DNA from: Massilia kyonggiensis
Lineage (GTDB): Bacteria; Pseudomonadota; Gammaproteobacteria; Burkholderiales; Burkholderiaceae_D
Direction: 5' to 3'
Assembly (NCBI RefSeq): GCF_024756235.1
Contig: NZ_JANUGY010000002.1
Coordinates: 186,001 to 250,000, forward strand
Length of the DNA: 64,000 nucleotides
The notes below the pieces were generated by a model. The model saw only the letters and a list, made by a program, of their open reading frames with translations. It ran no database searches and was not told where the DNA came from. The position numbers and the translations under genes were made by a program. Below are positions 26,901 to 33,604 of the stretch, in pieces. Within the stretch, counting starts at the first letter, position 1; the number at the start of each line of letters is the position of its first letter.

Positions 26901-27338
26901 TCATTTCTTGCGATGGAACCGCCGCGCCCCCACCGGCTTCCCGGCGACATACTCGATCAGTTCGATATGCCGGACATCGTAGATCAACGGATAATTGATC
27001 CTCACAGCTGAGCTGCCGCTGCCGCACGTGCCGTCATCCAGCTGCAGCAGATACGTCGGGATGCTCCCCTTGGCGCCGGCCACGAATTTCGTGCCGCGTG
27101 CGTTCGTGTACACCGTGCCCGGCTTCTCCGTCAGCAGCGTAAATTTCCGCACGCACCTGGGCACGGATTTGTCCGGCCCATGCCAGGCCAGGGTGTCGCC
27201 CTTGACGGTCAGCGTCGTGTAGGGCGATGCCGCATCATCGTCCGCGAGCCAGCGTCCGGAGAAAGGCGCAGGCTCCGCAAGGACGGCTCCGGCACAGCCG
27301 AGGCCGGCCACGACCGCAACGAGCCGCGCGAGATACAT
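26901..27338 (-). CDS. Small exported protein of unknown function
   Basis: Starting from ATG 27338 it encodes 145 residues with a clean signal peptide (YLARLVAVVAGLGCAGAVLA). The mature part has FSGRWLADDDAASPYTTLTVKGDTLAW, which looks like the start of a lipocalin-like beta barrel, and two Cys (in PRCVRKF and DGTCGSG) that may form a disulfide. A GGTGAG site precedes this ATG. An earlier ATG at 27353 would overlap the AraC gene stop by eight bases. Either way the gene follows the AraC regulator immediately on the same strand and is probably cotranscribed. Function unknown. Confidence 0.65.
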   Translation of the reverse strand: MYLARLVAVVAGLGCAGAVLAEPAPFSGRWLADDDAASPYTTLTVKGDTLAWHGPDKSVPRCVRKFTLLTEKPGTVYTNARGTKFVAGAKGSIPTYLLQLDDGTCGSGSSAVRINYPLIYDVRHIELIEYVAGKPVGARRFHRKK

Positions 27339-27345
27339 CACACGC

Positions 27346-28074
27346 TCACCCATGCCGGTTCGCCCGCCGATACGCCCCAGGCGTCATCCCCGTCACATGC
27401 CGCAGCGCCCGCGTCAGCGCGCTCTGGTCCGAAAAACCTGCCGCCAGCGCGATGTCGGCGATGGAGCGCGACGTGTCCGCCAGCCACGCCTGTGCGCGGG
27501 CCAGGCGGACGTCGCGCAGCCACGCGTGCGGGCTCGTATCCAGTTCCGTGCGGAACAGGGCGTGCAGGCGGCTCACGGACAGGCCCGCGCAGCGCGCCAT
27601 CGAATCCGTCGTCCAGGCGAGGCCGGGCTCCGCTTCGACGCTGGAAATGAGCGCGGCGAGGCGCGAGGCGGGGCGCGGCGTGTCGAGGGCGATGGTGTCG
27701 AGCAGCAGCGGGACCCAGCCCCGCAGCAGGCCGCGATCGAACGCCTGCGTGCGCATCATGCCCATGAATTCGACCAGCTTGCGCGCGCCGGGGCCGAGCG
27801 TCATGAACGGGCGGTCCAGCATGCGGTCCCAGGCCGGGTGCGACATCGCTGCCGGTTCGACGTCGAGGATCAGCGACTGGTTGGTCCCGATGCCGCACTG
27901 GGCATGCCAGGCGTTCGGCGCGACGCAGGCGGCACGCAGCGGGTCGAGCCGTTCCCGGCGGCCCTCGATGTCGAGCAGCACGGCGCCGCTCACGGGCAGC
28001 ACCAGCTGGGCGAACACATGGCGGTCGGTGACGATGTCCGCGCCATAGGTGCGCAGGTGGAGGTCGGTATCCAT
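27346..28074 (-). CDS. AraC-family transcriptional regulator
   Basis: The 242 residues have an N-terminal cupin-like sensor (HVFAQLVLPVSGAVLLDIEGRRERLDPLRAACVAPNAWH, a typical AraC_binding_2 edge). The C-terminal double HTH contains SVSRLHALFRTELDTSPHAWLRDVRLARAQAWL and SIADIALAAGFSDQSALTRALRHVTGMTPGAYRR. ATG 28074 fits the family length. On the opposite strand behind it lies the sRNA candidate. Target genes are unknown. The exported protein gene directly downstream is a possible target. Confidence 0.88.
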   Translation of the reverse strand: MDTDLHLRTYGADIVTDRHVFAQLVLPVSGAVLLDIEGRRERLDPLRAACVAPNAWHAQCGIGTNQSLILDVEPAAMSHPAWDRMLDRPFMTLGPGARKLVEFMGMMRTQAFDRGLLRGWVPLLLDTIALDTPRPASRLAALISSVEAEPGLAWTTDSMARCAGLSVSRLHALFRTELDTSPHAWLRDVRLARAQAWLADTSRSIADIALAAGFSDQSALTRALRHVTGMTPGAYRRANRHG

Positions 28075-28181
28075 GACGGGGAGTCTAACAGTGATTGTCC
28101 GACGAGGCCTACAAGTCGACGGGAAAAAATTTATGCGCTTACCCTCTTGCAGGCGCGGCCGCCGTCCCAATTTGCCATCCT

Positions 28182-28277
28182 GATTCAGCGCCTTCGGGCG
28201 CAGGTCTCCTCTGTCTCCTCCAAGTGCAAACTTGGATTTACCGCCTGGTGCAGGAATGCGCAGGCGGTTTCTTTTTT
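28182..28277 (+). ncRNA. Candidate trans-acting small RNA with twin anti-Shine-Dalgarno motifs
   Basis: In the 249-base gap between the AraC and WXXGXW genes the plus strand carries three consecutive hairpins and no credible ORF. The first is GCGCC-TTCG-GGCGC (28188-28201), a stable tetraloop. The second is TCCAAG-TGCAAA-CTTGGA (28219-28236). The third is an intrinsic terminator (28240-28277). Between the first two lie two copies of TCTCCTC (28205-28211 and 28214-28220), complementary to GAGGAGA ribosome sites. TTGCAG (28147-28152) could serve as -35 with a weak AT-rich -10 near 28170. That puts the 5' end near 28180. This architecture is typical of Hfq-type or C-rich-loop sRNAs. Expression is not shown. 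Confidence 0.6.
28240..28277 (+). terminator. Intrinsic terminator of the sRNA candidate
   Basis: ACCGCCTG (28240-28247) pairs with CAGGCGGT (28261-28268) around a 13-base loop and is followed by TTCTTTTTT (28269-28277). The T tract is only on the plus strand. The flanking protein genes on both sides are on the minus strand, so it terminates something transcribed rightwards within the gap. Confidence 0.8.
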
Positions 28278-28323
28278 GTGGGTGCGCCCGGCCAGCCCGT
28301 CCGGGCGCGGTGCGGCGGCTGCG

Positions 28324-28683
28324 TCAGTCCCGGCGCGGATTGTTGGGATGGTCGTCGAACCGGTTCGGCACGCCGTCGCCGTCACGGTCGCCGCGGCGCC
28401 AGCCGCCGCGTTCCATCACCCAGCGGCCGTCGCGTTCGACCCACGTCGGGGCGCGGTAGGCGTAGCCGTGGCGTTCGCGCAGCCATTTGCCCTTGGTCCA
28501 GACGTAGCGGCCGTGGCGATATTCCCAATGGCCCGGCGCCCACACGTAGCCGTGGCGCGCGGCCGGGATGCGCTCGTCGCGCGGCGGTGGCGGGGCGGTG
28601 CGGATGACGACGTCGGCGGCTGCCGGCAGCGCGACGCTGCCGAACGAGCCTGCGACCAAAGCGGCAATGAGCAGTTTTTTCAT
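28324..28683 (-). CDS. Exported WXXGXW-repeat protein
   Basis: The 119 residues start with a signal peptide (KKLLIAALVAGSFGSVALPAAA). The mature part has the (Y/W)xWxxGxW repeat set: YVWAPGHWEYRHGRYVWTKGKWL, and WVERDGRWVMERGGW. This places it in the PF12779 WXXGXW (BcpO-like) family. The tail GDRDGDGVPNRFDDHPNNP is a DxDGDGxxD calcium loop like a thrombospondin type-3 repeat. The protein is probably periplasmic or surface associated. It lies 107 bases downstream of envZ on the same strand and could be transcribed with ompR-envZ. Function unknown. Confidence 0.82.
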   Translation of the reverse strand: MKKLLIAALVAGSFGSVALPAAADVVIRTAPPPPRDERIPAARHGYVWAPGHWEYRHGRYVWTKGKWLRERHGYAYRAPTWVERDGRWVMERGGWRRGDRDGDGVPNRFDDHPNNPRRD

Positions 28684-28790
28684 CTTGGCCTCCTCTTGAG
28701 TGAGTGTAGGCCGACTGTACTGCCGCGTAGCGGGCGCGACCGTGCGGCGTTTCGCTTAACGCTGCAACTTACAGTTCGATGCAGCAATAC

Positions 28791-30137
28791 TTAGGGTGCC
28801 AGCGGCAACGCGAATTGCAGCACAAGCCCGCCGCCGTCGCGGTTGCGCACGGTGAGCTCGGCATTGTGGCGCGTGATCACGCGCTCGACGATGGCGAGGC
28901 CCAGGCCGGCGCCGTTGGCCTGGCCGCGGGCGCTGTCCAGGCGCGTGAACGGCCGCAGCAGCTGCTCGATCTGGTCGTCCGGGACGCCGGTGCCGTGGTC
29001 GTTGATCTCGACGACGGCGCGGCGGCCGTGGCCCGTCATCCTGACGTGCAGGGCCATGTCGATCTCGGTGACGTCCGTGCCCGGCGTCTTGCCGTAGCGG
29101 CGCGCGTTCTCGATCACGTTGTTGATCACGCGGCGCAGGTCGGTCGAATTGCCCATCACGTGGATGTCGGCGTCGATGTCGGTCGCCGTGCGCACGTCCG
29201 GCAGGCGGGCGGCCGCGTGCGCGCAGTCTTCCAGCAGTTCGGACAGGTTGACGGGCACGAACGTCGCGCTTTCCGTCGGGCGCGCGAAGTCGAGGAACTG
29301 GCCGATGATGGCGTCCATCTGGGCGATGTCGGACTGCATGCCGGTGCGGGCCTCGTCCGACAGCGGCGCCATCTCCACTTCCAGCTGCATGCGCGCGAGC
29401 GGCGTGCGCAGGTCGTGCGAGATGCCGGCCAGGATCACGGCGCGGTCCTTCTCGAGCTGCTGCAGGTCGTCGACCATCTGGTTGAAGCTGCGGTTCGCCT
29501 CGATGATCTCCTGCGATCCCTTTTCCGGCAGCGGGGCGGGGCGCTTGCCCTGCGCGATCGAGCGCGCGGCCGCCGTCAGGCGCGCCAGCGGCAGGTTCAC
29601 GAGGCTCGAGATCAGCGCGGCGCCCAGCAGCGACAGCACGCCGACGACCGTGGCCCAGCCGAGCCACTGCACGCGCGTGAGGCCGGGCAGCTTGTCGCGC
29701 TCGAGCATGAGCCAGTACTTGTCGCCGTCGATGTCGAAGCTGACCCAGAAGCCGGGGATCTCGTTGACCATGCGCGAGAAGCGCGTGTCCGGCCCGAGCT
29801 TGTCGCGCACGAGGGCGGCCACTTCCGGCATCAGCGAATTCGGCGGCGGCGGTTCGACCGTGTCCGTCGGCTTTACGTCGTAGATGCGGATGCCTTCGTT
29901 CGACACCAGCTCGAACAGCAGTTCGCGCCGCAGGTCGGGCGCGGAGTGCGTCAGCGCGGCCTTCGTGATGGTGACGACGGAGACGAGCAGCTCCGCCGTC
30001 TGCTCGACCTGCGGGCCCCGCTGGAAGACGTTGAGCATGCCGATCCACGAGGCCATCGACAGGCCCGTGAGCATGGACAGCAGGAAGAAGGTGCGCCAGA
30101 ACAGGCCGCTCTTCATCCTGCCGAAAATCCGCGGCAT
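28791..30137 (-). CDS. envZ: EnvZ-type osmosensor histidine kinase
   Basis: The 448 residues have two membrane helices (about 11-37 and 158-180) around a 120-residue periplasmic domain. A HAMP domain (NLPLARLTAAARSIAQGKRP) follows. H241 sits in the phosphoacceptor motif GISHDLRTPLARM. N box NVIENARRYG and G box GAGLGLAIVERVI are intact. ISHDLRTPL is the EnvZ/RisS signature. Start ATG 30137 has AAGGAA seven bases upstream. A GTG at 30167 sits inside the ompR stop region and would add ten residues. It phosphorylates the OmpR protein encoded 29 bases upstream. Confidence 0.92.
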   Translation of the reverse strand: MPRIFGRMKSGLFWRTFFLLSMLTGLSMASWIGMLNVFQRGPQVEQTAELLVSVVTITKAALTHSAPDLRRELLFELVSNEGIRIYDVKPTDTVEPPPPNSLMPEVAALVRDKLGPDTRFSRMVNEIPGFWVSFDIDGDKYWLMLERDKLPGLTRVQWLGWATVVGVLSLLGAALISSLVNLPLARLTAAARSIAQGKRPAPLPEKGSQEIIEANRSFNQMVDDLQQLEKDRAVILAGISHDLRTPLARMQLEVEMAPLSDEARTGMQSDIAQMDAIIGQFLDFARPTESATFVPVNLSELLEDCAHAAARLPDVRTATDIDADIHVMGNSTDLRRVINNVIENARRYGKTPGTDVTEIDMALHVRMTGHGRRAVVEINDHGTGVPDDQIEQLLRPFTRLDSARGQANGAGLGLAIVERVITRHNAELTVRNRDGGGLVLQFALPLAP

Positions 30138-30166
30138 GGCCTGTTCCTTCGACGTTGATGCGAACA

Positions 30167-30931
30167 CTAGCGCGGCTGGCCTTCAGGAATGAATACGTAG
30201 CCCAGGCCCCACACGGTCTGGATGTACAGCGGGCTCGACGGGTCCGGCTCGATCAGCTTGCGCAGGCGCGAGATCTGCACGTCCAGCGAGCGGTCGAACA
30301 CTTCGTACTCGCGGCCGCGCGCCAGTTCCATCAGCTTTTCGCGCGACAGCGGCTGGCGCGCATGGCGCGCGAACACCTTCAGCACCGAGAATTCGCCCGT
30401 CGTCAGCGGCACGGTCTCGCCGTTCTTCTTGAGCGTGCGCGTGCCGAGGTCCAGCACGAAGTCGCCGAATTCGAACGTCTGCGGCGTCTCGCTCGGTGCG
30501 CCGGGGATCTCGTCCGGGCCCTTGCGGCGCAGGACCGCGTTGATGCGGGCGACCAGTTCGCGCGGGTTGAAGGGCTTCGGCAGGTAATCGTCCGCGCCCA
30601 TCTCGAGGCCGACGATGCGGTCGACGTCCTCGCCTTTCGCGGTGAGCATGATGATCGGGGTCTGGTCGCCGGCGCCGCGCAGGCGGCGGCAGATCGACAG
30701 GCCGTCCTCGCCGGGCAGCATCAAGTCCAGCACGAGAAGGTCGTAGCGCTCGCGCAGCCACAGCTTGTTCATCGCGGGCGCGCTTTCGGCCGTCACGACC
30801 TGGAAGCCCTGTTCGGTCAGGTAGCGGCGCAGCAGGTCGCGCAGGCGCACGTCGTCGTCGACGACCATGATCCGGGCGGAGTGGCCGCCATTCGCGCCGG
30901 GCGTGCCGGCATTCGAGCTCGTTGCATTCAT
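30167..30931 (-). CDS. ompR: OmpR response regulator
   Basis: The 254 residues have a receiver domain with VVDDDVRLRDLLRRYL, phosphoacceptor D69 in LLVLDLMLPGEDG, and the switch Thr and Lys in MLTAKGE and YLPKPFNPREL. The C-terminal winged helix has GEFSVLKVFARHARQPLSREKLMELARGREYEVFDRSLDVQISRLRKLIE and ends in the wing VWGLGYVFIPEG. The sequence is closely OmpR-like, including LRGAGDQTPIIMLTAKGEDVDRIVGLEMGADDYLPKPFN. It controls outer-membrane and envelope genes by binding tandem 10-bp half-sites. Candidate half-sites lie just upstream of its own gene (31009-31033). Confidence 0.95.
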   Translation of the reverse strand: MNATSSNAGTPGANGGHSARIMVVDDDVRLRDLLRRYLTEQGFQVVTAESAPAMNKLWLRERYDLLVLDLMLPGEDGLSICRRLRGAGDQTPIIMLTAKGEDVDRIVGLEMGADDYLPKPFNPRELVARINAVLRRKGPDEIPGAPSETPQTFEFGDFVLDLGTRTLKKNGETVPLTTGEFSVLKVFARHARQPLSREKLMELARGREYEVFDRSLDVQISRLRKLIEPDPSSPLYIQTVWGLGYVFIPEGQPR

Positions 30932-31008
30932 CGTTCGGTCGGATTTGTCAGATTAATGTCGCTATGGTAACGTCTTATGGCTCGACGCCAAGGGGGTATC
31001 GTTGAGCC

Positions 31009-31033
31009 ATTACATTGTGTTACAAACTTTACC
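31009..31033. promoter_or_regulatory. Candidate OmpR tandem half-sites in the ompR promoter region
   Basis: TTACA repeats at 31010-31014 and 31020-31024, with TTAC at 31029-31032, give three direct half-sites at ten- and nine-base steps (ATTACATTGTGTTACAAACT and on). E. coli OmpR binds tandem ten-base boxes with a central (T)TTACA/GTAAC. The site is 80-100 bases upstream of ompR and 130-155 bases upstream of the divergent exported-protein gene. It could serve autoregulation or that gene. Similarity is by eye only. Confidence 0.4.
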
Positions 31034-31086
31034 CAATTCGCCTTATGCCTGGAGTCGATTCCACATACACTGGCCTCATCGAATCG

Positions 31087-31131
31087 CAGCTTACACCACA
31101 GCTCAAATTCATAGCTTACTTCACAGCTTAC
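31087..31131. repeat. Four direct AGCT(T/C) repeats with 12-13 base period
   Basis: AGCTTAC at 31088, AGCTC at 31100, AGCTTAC at 31113 and AGCTTAC at 31125 stand 12, 13 and 12 bases apart, each preceded by C or T. The array ends 32 bases before the exported-protein start at 31163. It could be an iterated regulator site or a decayed tandem repeat. The period is not a whole helical turn. Confidence 0.45.
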
Positions 31132-31162
31132 TCCTGACACGGCAACGCGAATGAGGAACACC

Positions 31163-31537
31163 ATGAACAGTGCGTTCACACACCACCACGCAGCGAAAAA
31201 GGCCGGCCGCCTGGCCCGCCGCGCTGTGCTGGCGTGCGCCCTGGTGCTGGGAGCCGGCGGCGCGTTTGCCCAGCAAAACGGCGACCGCCGCGACGACGGC
31301 CGGGGTGACTTGCAATCGCAATCGCAGTCGCAGTTCTCGCGCTTCCGCCTGCCCCCGCGCGACCGCGACCAGCGCGACGACATGCGCGCCTACGAGGAAC
31401 AGCGCCGGGCCCAGCAGCAGGAGCAGCGCGAGCAGCAGCACGAGCGCCGCCCCAGCCGCATGACGCCGGACGAGCGGCGCGACCTGCGTCGCCAGATCAA
31501 CGAAGCGGGCATGGACCTGTACCCGCAGCGTCGCTGA
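31163..31537 (+). CDS. Small exported Arg/Gln-rich protein of unknown function
   Basis: I chose ATG 31163 because GAGG lies six bases upstream; an ATG at 31151 lacks a site. The 124 residues start with a signal peptide ending near GAGGAFAQQ. The mature protein is low complexity: QSQSQSQ, then EEQRRAQQQEQREQQHERR, probably a charged coiled coil. It ends in MTPDERRDLRRQINEAGMDLYP, a motif-like tail seen in small periplasmic proteins of this group. It is divergent from ompR and may be controlled by it. No function is known. Confidence 0.7.
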   Translation: MNSAFTHHHAAKKAGRLARRAVLACALVLGAGGAFAQQNGDRRDDGRGDLQSQSQSQFSRFRLPPRDRDQRDDMRAYEEQRRAQQQEQREQQHERRPSRMTPDERRDLRRQINEAGMDLYPQRR

Positions 31538-31607
31538 AATTTCTCAAAGCCAACTTAGTTGCTTGTTGTTTATTTTCAAGTGACAACATGATACGCTAGC
31601 CGGATTC

Positions 31608-31634
31608 TGCCGCGGCCCAGCCCATGCCGCGGCA
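31608..31634 (+). promoter_or_regulatory. 8-bp hairpin in the FapA leader
   Basis: TGCCGCGG (31608-31615) and CCGCGGCA (31627-31634) can pair around an 11-base loop that ends ten bases before the ribosome site CGGAG of the GTG start at 31655. It may modulate translation of the gene. It could also be chance in GC-rich sequence. Confidence 0.3.
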
Positions 31635-31654
31635 TCAACCGCACGGAGCGTATC

Positions 31655-33538
31655 GTGACCACAGACCTTTCCGCCACGGCGATGCGTATCGCCGCGACCG
31701 GTCCAGAGCATTGCATCGCCAAACGCGACGACGGCGTGTATGCCGATCCCTCCGTGCTCGGCACCACGCTGGTGGCCGCCATCGACAACGTCTACCGCGC
31801 CGGGAACTACTTCACCGGCATCGACTACCCCGTGCTGATGAAGGCGCTGTTCGGCCACGGTCCCGAGCTGCCGCGCGGGCCGGACGGCACGACGATCGTG
31901 CGCTTCGCGGCCGACATCCAGACCTTCGATCCGGCGCGCCGCGCGCTGTACCGTGCCGTCAAGATCGGGCGCGGCTACGCGGAATACTACTTCGAGCCTG
32001 TCTGGCTGCCGGACCCTCTCGACCCCGATGCCGAGGGCTTCCAGACCCGCCTCGACCTCGACGAATTCATCGCCGACGTGTGGATCAAGGGCATCCGCTT
32101 CGGCCTCGACCTGCCCGCCATCCGCGCCGCGATGGAGTCCACCAGGGCCGACCGCGTCACGATCGCGCGCGTCCTCGATCCGGTACCGGGCGAGGATGCG
32201 CACATCGTCGAAGTGTCGGACGACATCCACCGCAGCGACGCGCCGCTCGAACTGGGCAACGGCCGCCTCGACCTGAACAGCTTCCAGAACCGCTTCCCGC
32301 AGATCCAGGCCGGCGTACGCCTGCTCAAGAAAGTCCCGGCGACGGCGGGGACGATGGGCTTCGAGATGTCCGGCACGCCGCTGCCGCCCAAGCCGGGGCG
32401 CGACGTCGACCTGCCGCCGTATGCGGGCACCGGCACGAAGGTCGAGCGCGCGCCGGACGGCGAGTTCCTCGTGTCCAGCGCGGCCGGCTTCCTGATGGTG
32501 GACCCGAAGACGAGCCGGATCTCGGTCGAGGACAAGGTCGTCAGTCACGACGGCGTCAGCGTCAAGACGACGGGGAACCTGAGCCTGACAGGCGACTACG
32601 AGGAATTCGGCGAAGTCCAGGAGAAGCGCGTGATCGAGGCCGACAGCATCACCGTGCATGGTGACGTGTTCGGCAGCCTCGTGTCGCGCGGCGGCACGGT
32701 CGATGTGCGCGCGAACCTCGTGGGCGGCAGCGCCCGCAATGCGCGCGGCGACGTTCACGTGCGCGGCGTCGCATCGAGCGCGGTGCTGTGCGCGGAAGAC
32801 GGCCGGATCGTCGTCGAGCGCGCGGAGAACTGCGTCATCGCGGGCACGCGGGTCGAGGTGAATCACGCCGTCAATTGCGAGATCGTCGGCGACGAAGTCG
32901 ACATCAAGGTGGCCGAGGGCTGCGCGCTTGCGGGCCGGCGCGTGACGGTGGAATGCGCGCTGCCGCGCAAGCAGAGCGAGATGCTCGTGGCCGTGCTGCG
33001 CGCGGAAGGCCAGCAGATCGACGAGGTGATCGCGGCGGTGACGCAGCGCGTCGCGCAGTTCGCCACCCTGGCCGCGCAGCTGAAGGCCGCGCAGGATGCG
33101 CTGACGGGCAAGCCGGACGTGCGCCGCTACCTGATGCTGGCCGCGCGCGTGCGCAAGGGGGAAGTCAACCTGACGCCCGAGCAGGCGCGCCAGTTCCAGA
33201 AGATGGCGCAGGACGTGGCGCCCGCGCTGAAGGCCATCGGCGACGTCTCCGCGAAGATCAAGGCGGCGGACGCGGAGCAGCAGGCGGGCGCGCGCATGCT
33301 CGCGAACCTGGAGGCGCAGCGCGGCGACGCGGCCAGCATCTCCAGCGTGGCGATCGCCTCGGTGCAGGGCGAGACGCAGGTGCGCATCCTCGGCTACAGC
33401 CCCGCGGGCGGACCGCCGCACCGGTGGCCGCCGCGCGAGATCCGCACTCGGCTGCGCGGGCCGCAGGCGGGCGAGCTGCTGTTCATGGGCGGCGCGGGCA
33501 ACGTCGCGTGGTCCAGCGATACCGTCCCGTCGGCGTAA
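31655..33538 (+). CDS. FapA-family protein (DUF342)
   Basis: The 627 residues start at GTG 31655 (CGGAG eight bases ahead). The N-terminal third is a helical/beta domain (about 1-240). The middle carries the DUF342 right-handed beta-helix repeats, readable as SVKTTGNLSLTGDYEE, ADSITVHGDVFGSLVSRGGTVDVRANLVGGS, and NCVIAGTRVEVNHAVNCEIVGDEVDIKVAEGCALAGRRV. The end is a coiled coil (about 440-565, alanine-rich) and a short beta tail. FapA in Vibrio vulnificus links glucose signalling to flagellar pole localisation. Other members are found near motility or c-di-GMP genes. Here it stands outside any flagellar cluster. Confidence 0.85.
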   Translation: MTTDLSATAMRIAATGPEHCIAKRDDGVYADPSVLGTTLVAAIDNVYRAGNYFTGIDYPVLMKALFGHGPELPRGPDGTTIVRFAADIQTFDPARRALYRAVKIGRGYAEYYFEPVWLPDPLDPDAEGFQTRLDLDEFIADVWIKGIRFGLDLPAIRAAMESTRADRVTIARVLDPVPGEDAHIVEVSDDIHRSDAPLELGNGRLDLNSFQNRFPQIQAGVRLLKKVPATAGTMGFEMSGTPLPPKPGRDVDLPPYAGTGTKVERAPDGEFLVSSAAGFLMVDPKTSRISVEDKVVSHDGVSVKTTGNLSLTGDYEEFGEVQEKRVIEADSITVHGDVFGSLVSRGGTVDVRANLVGGSARNARGDVHVRGVASSAVLCAEDGRIVVERAENCVIAGTRVEVNHAVNCEIVGDEVDIKVAEGCALAGRRVTVECALPRKQSEMLVAVLRAEGQQIDEVIAAVTQRVAQFATLAAQLKAAQDALTGKPDVRRYLMLAARVRKGEVNLTPEQARQFQKMAQDVAPALKAIGDVSAKIKAADAEQQAGARMLANLEAQRGDAASISSVAIASVQGETQVRILGYSPAGGPPHRWPPREIRTRLRGPQAGELLFMGGAGNVAWSSDTVPSA

Positions 33539-33604
33539 AGTTTATACTTGGGGGCGGCCGCGAGGCCGCGCCCATAACGACTCCAATCCGACAGAGGGGA
33601 AACC

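Noticed and set aside
28095..28607. 170-codon plus-strand frame over the sRNA candidate and WXXGXW gene
   Set aside because: No ribosome site, low-complexity residues and antisense to the exported WXXGXW gene; the hairpins and terminator fit an RNA better.
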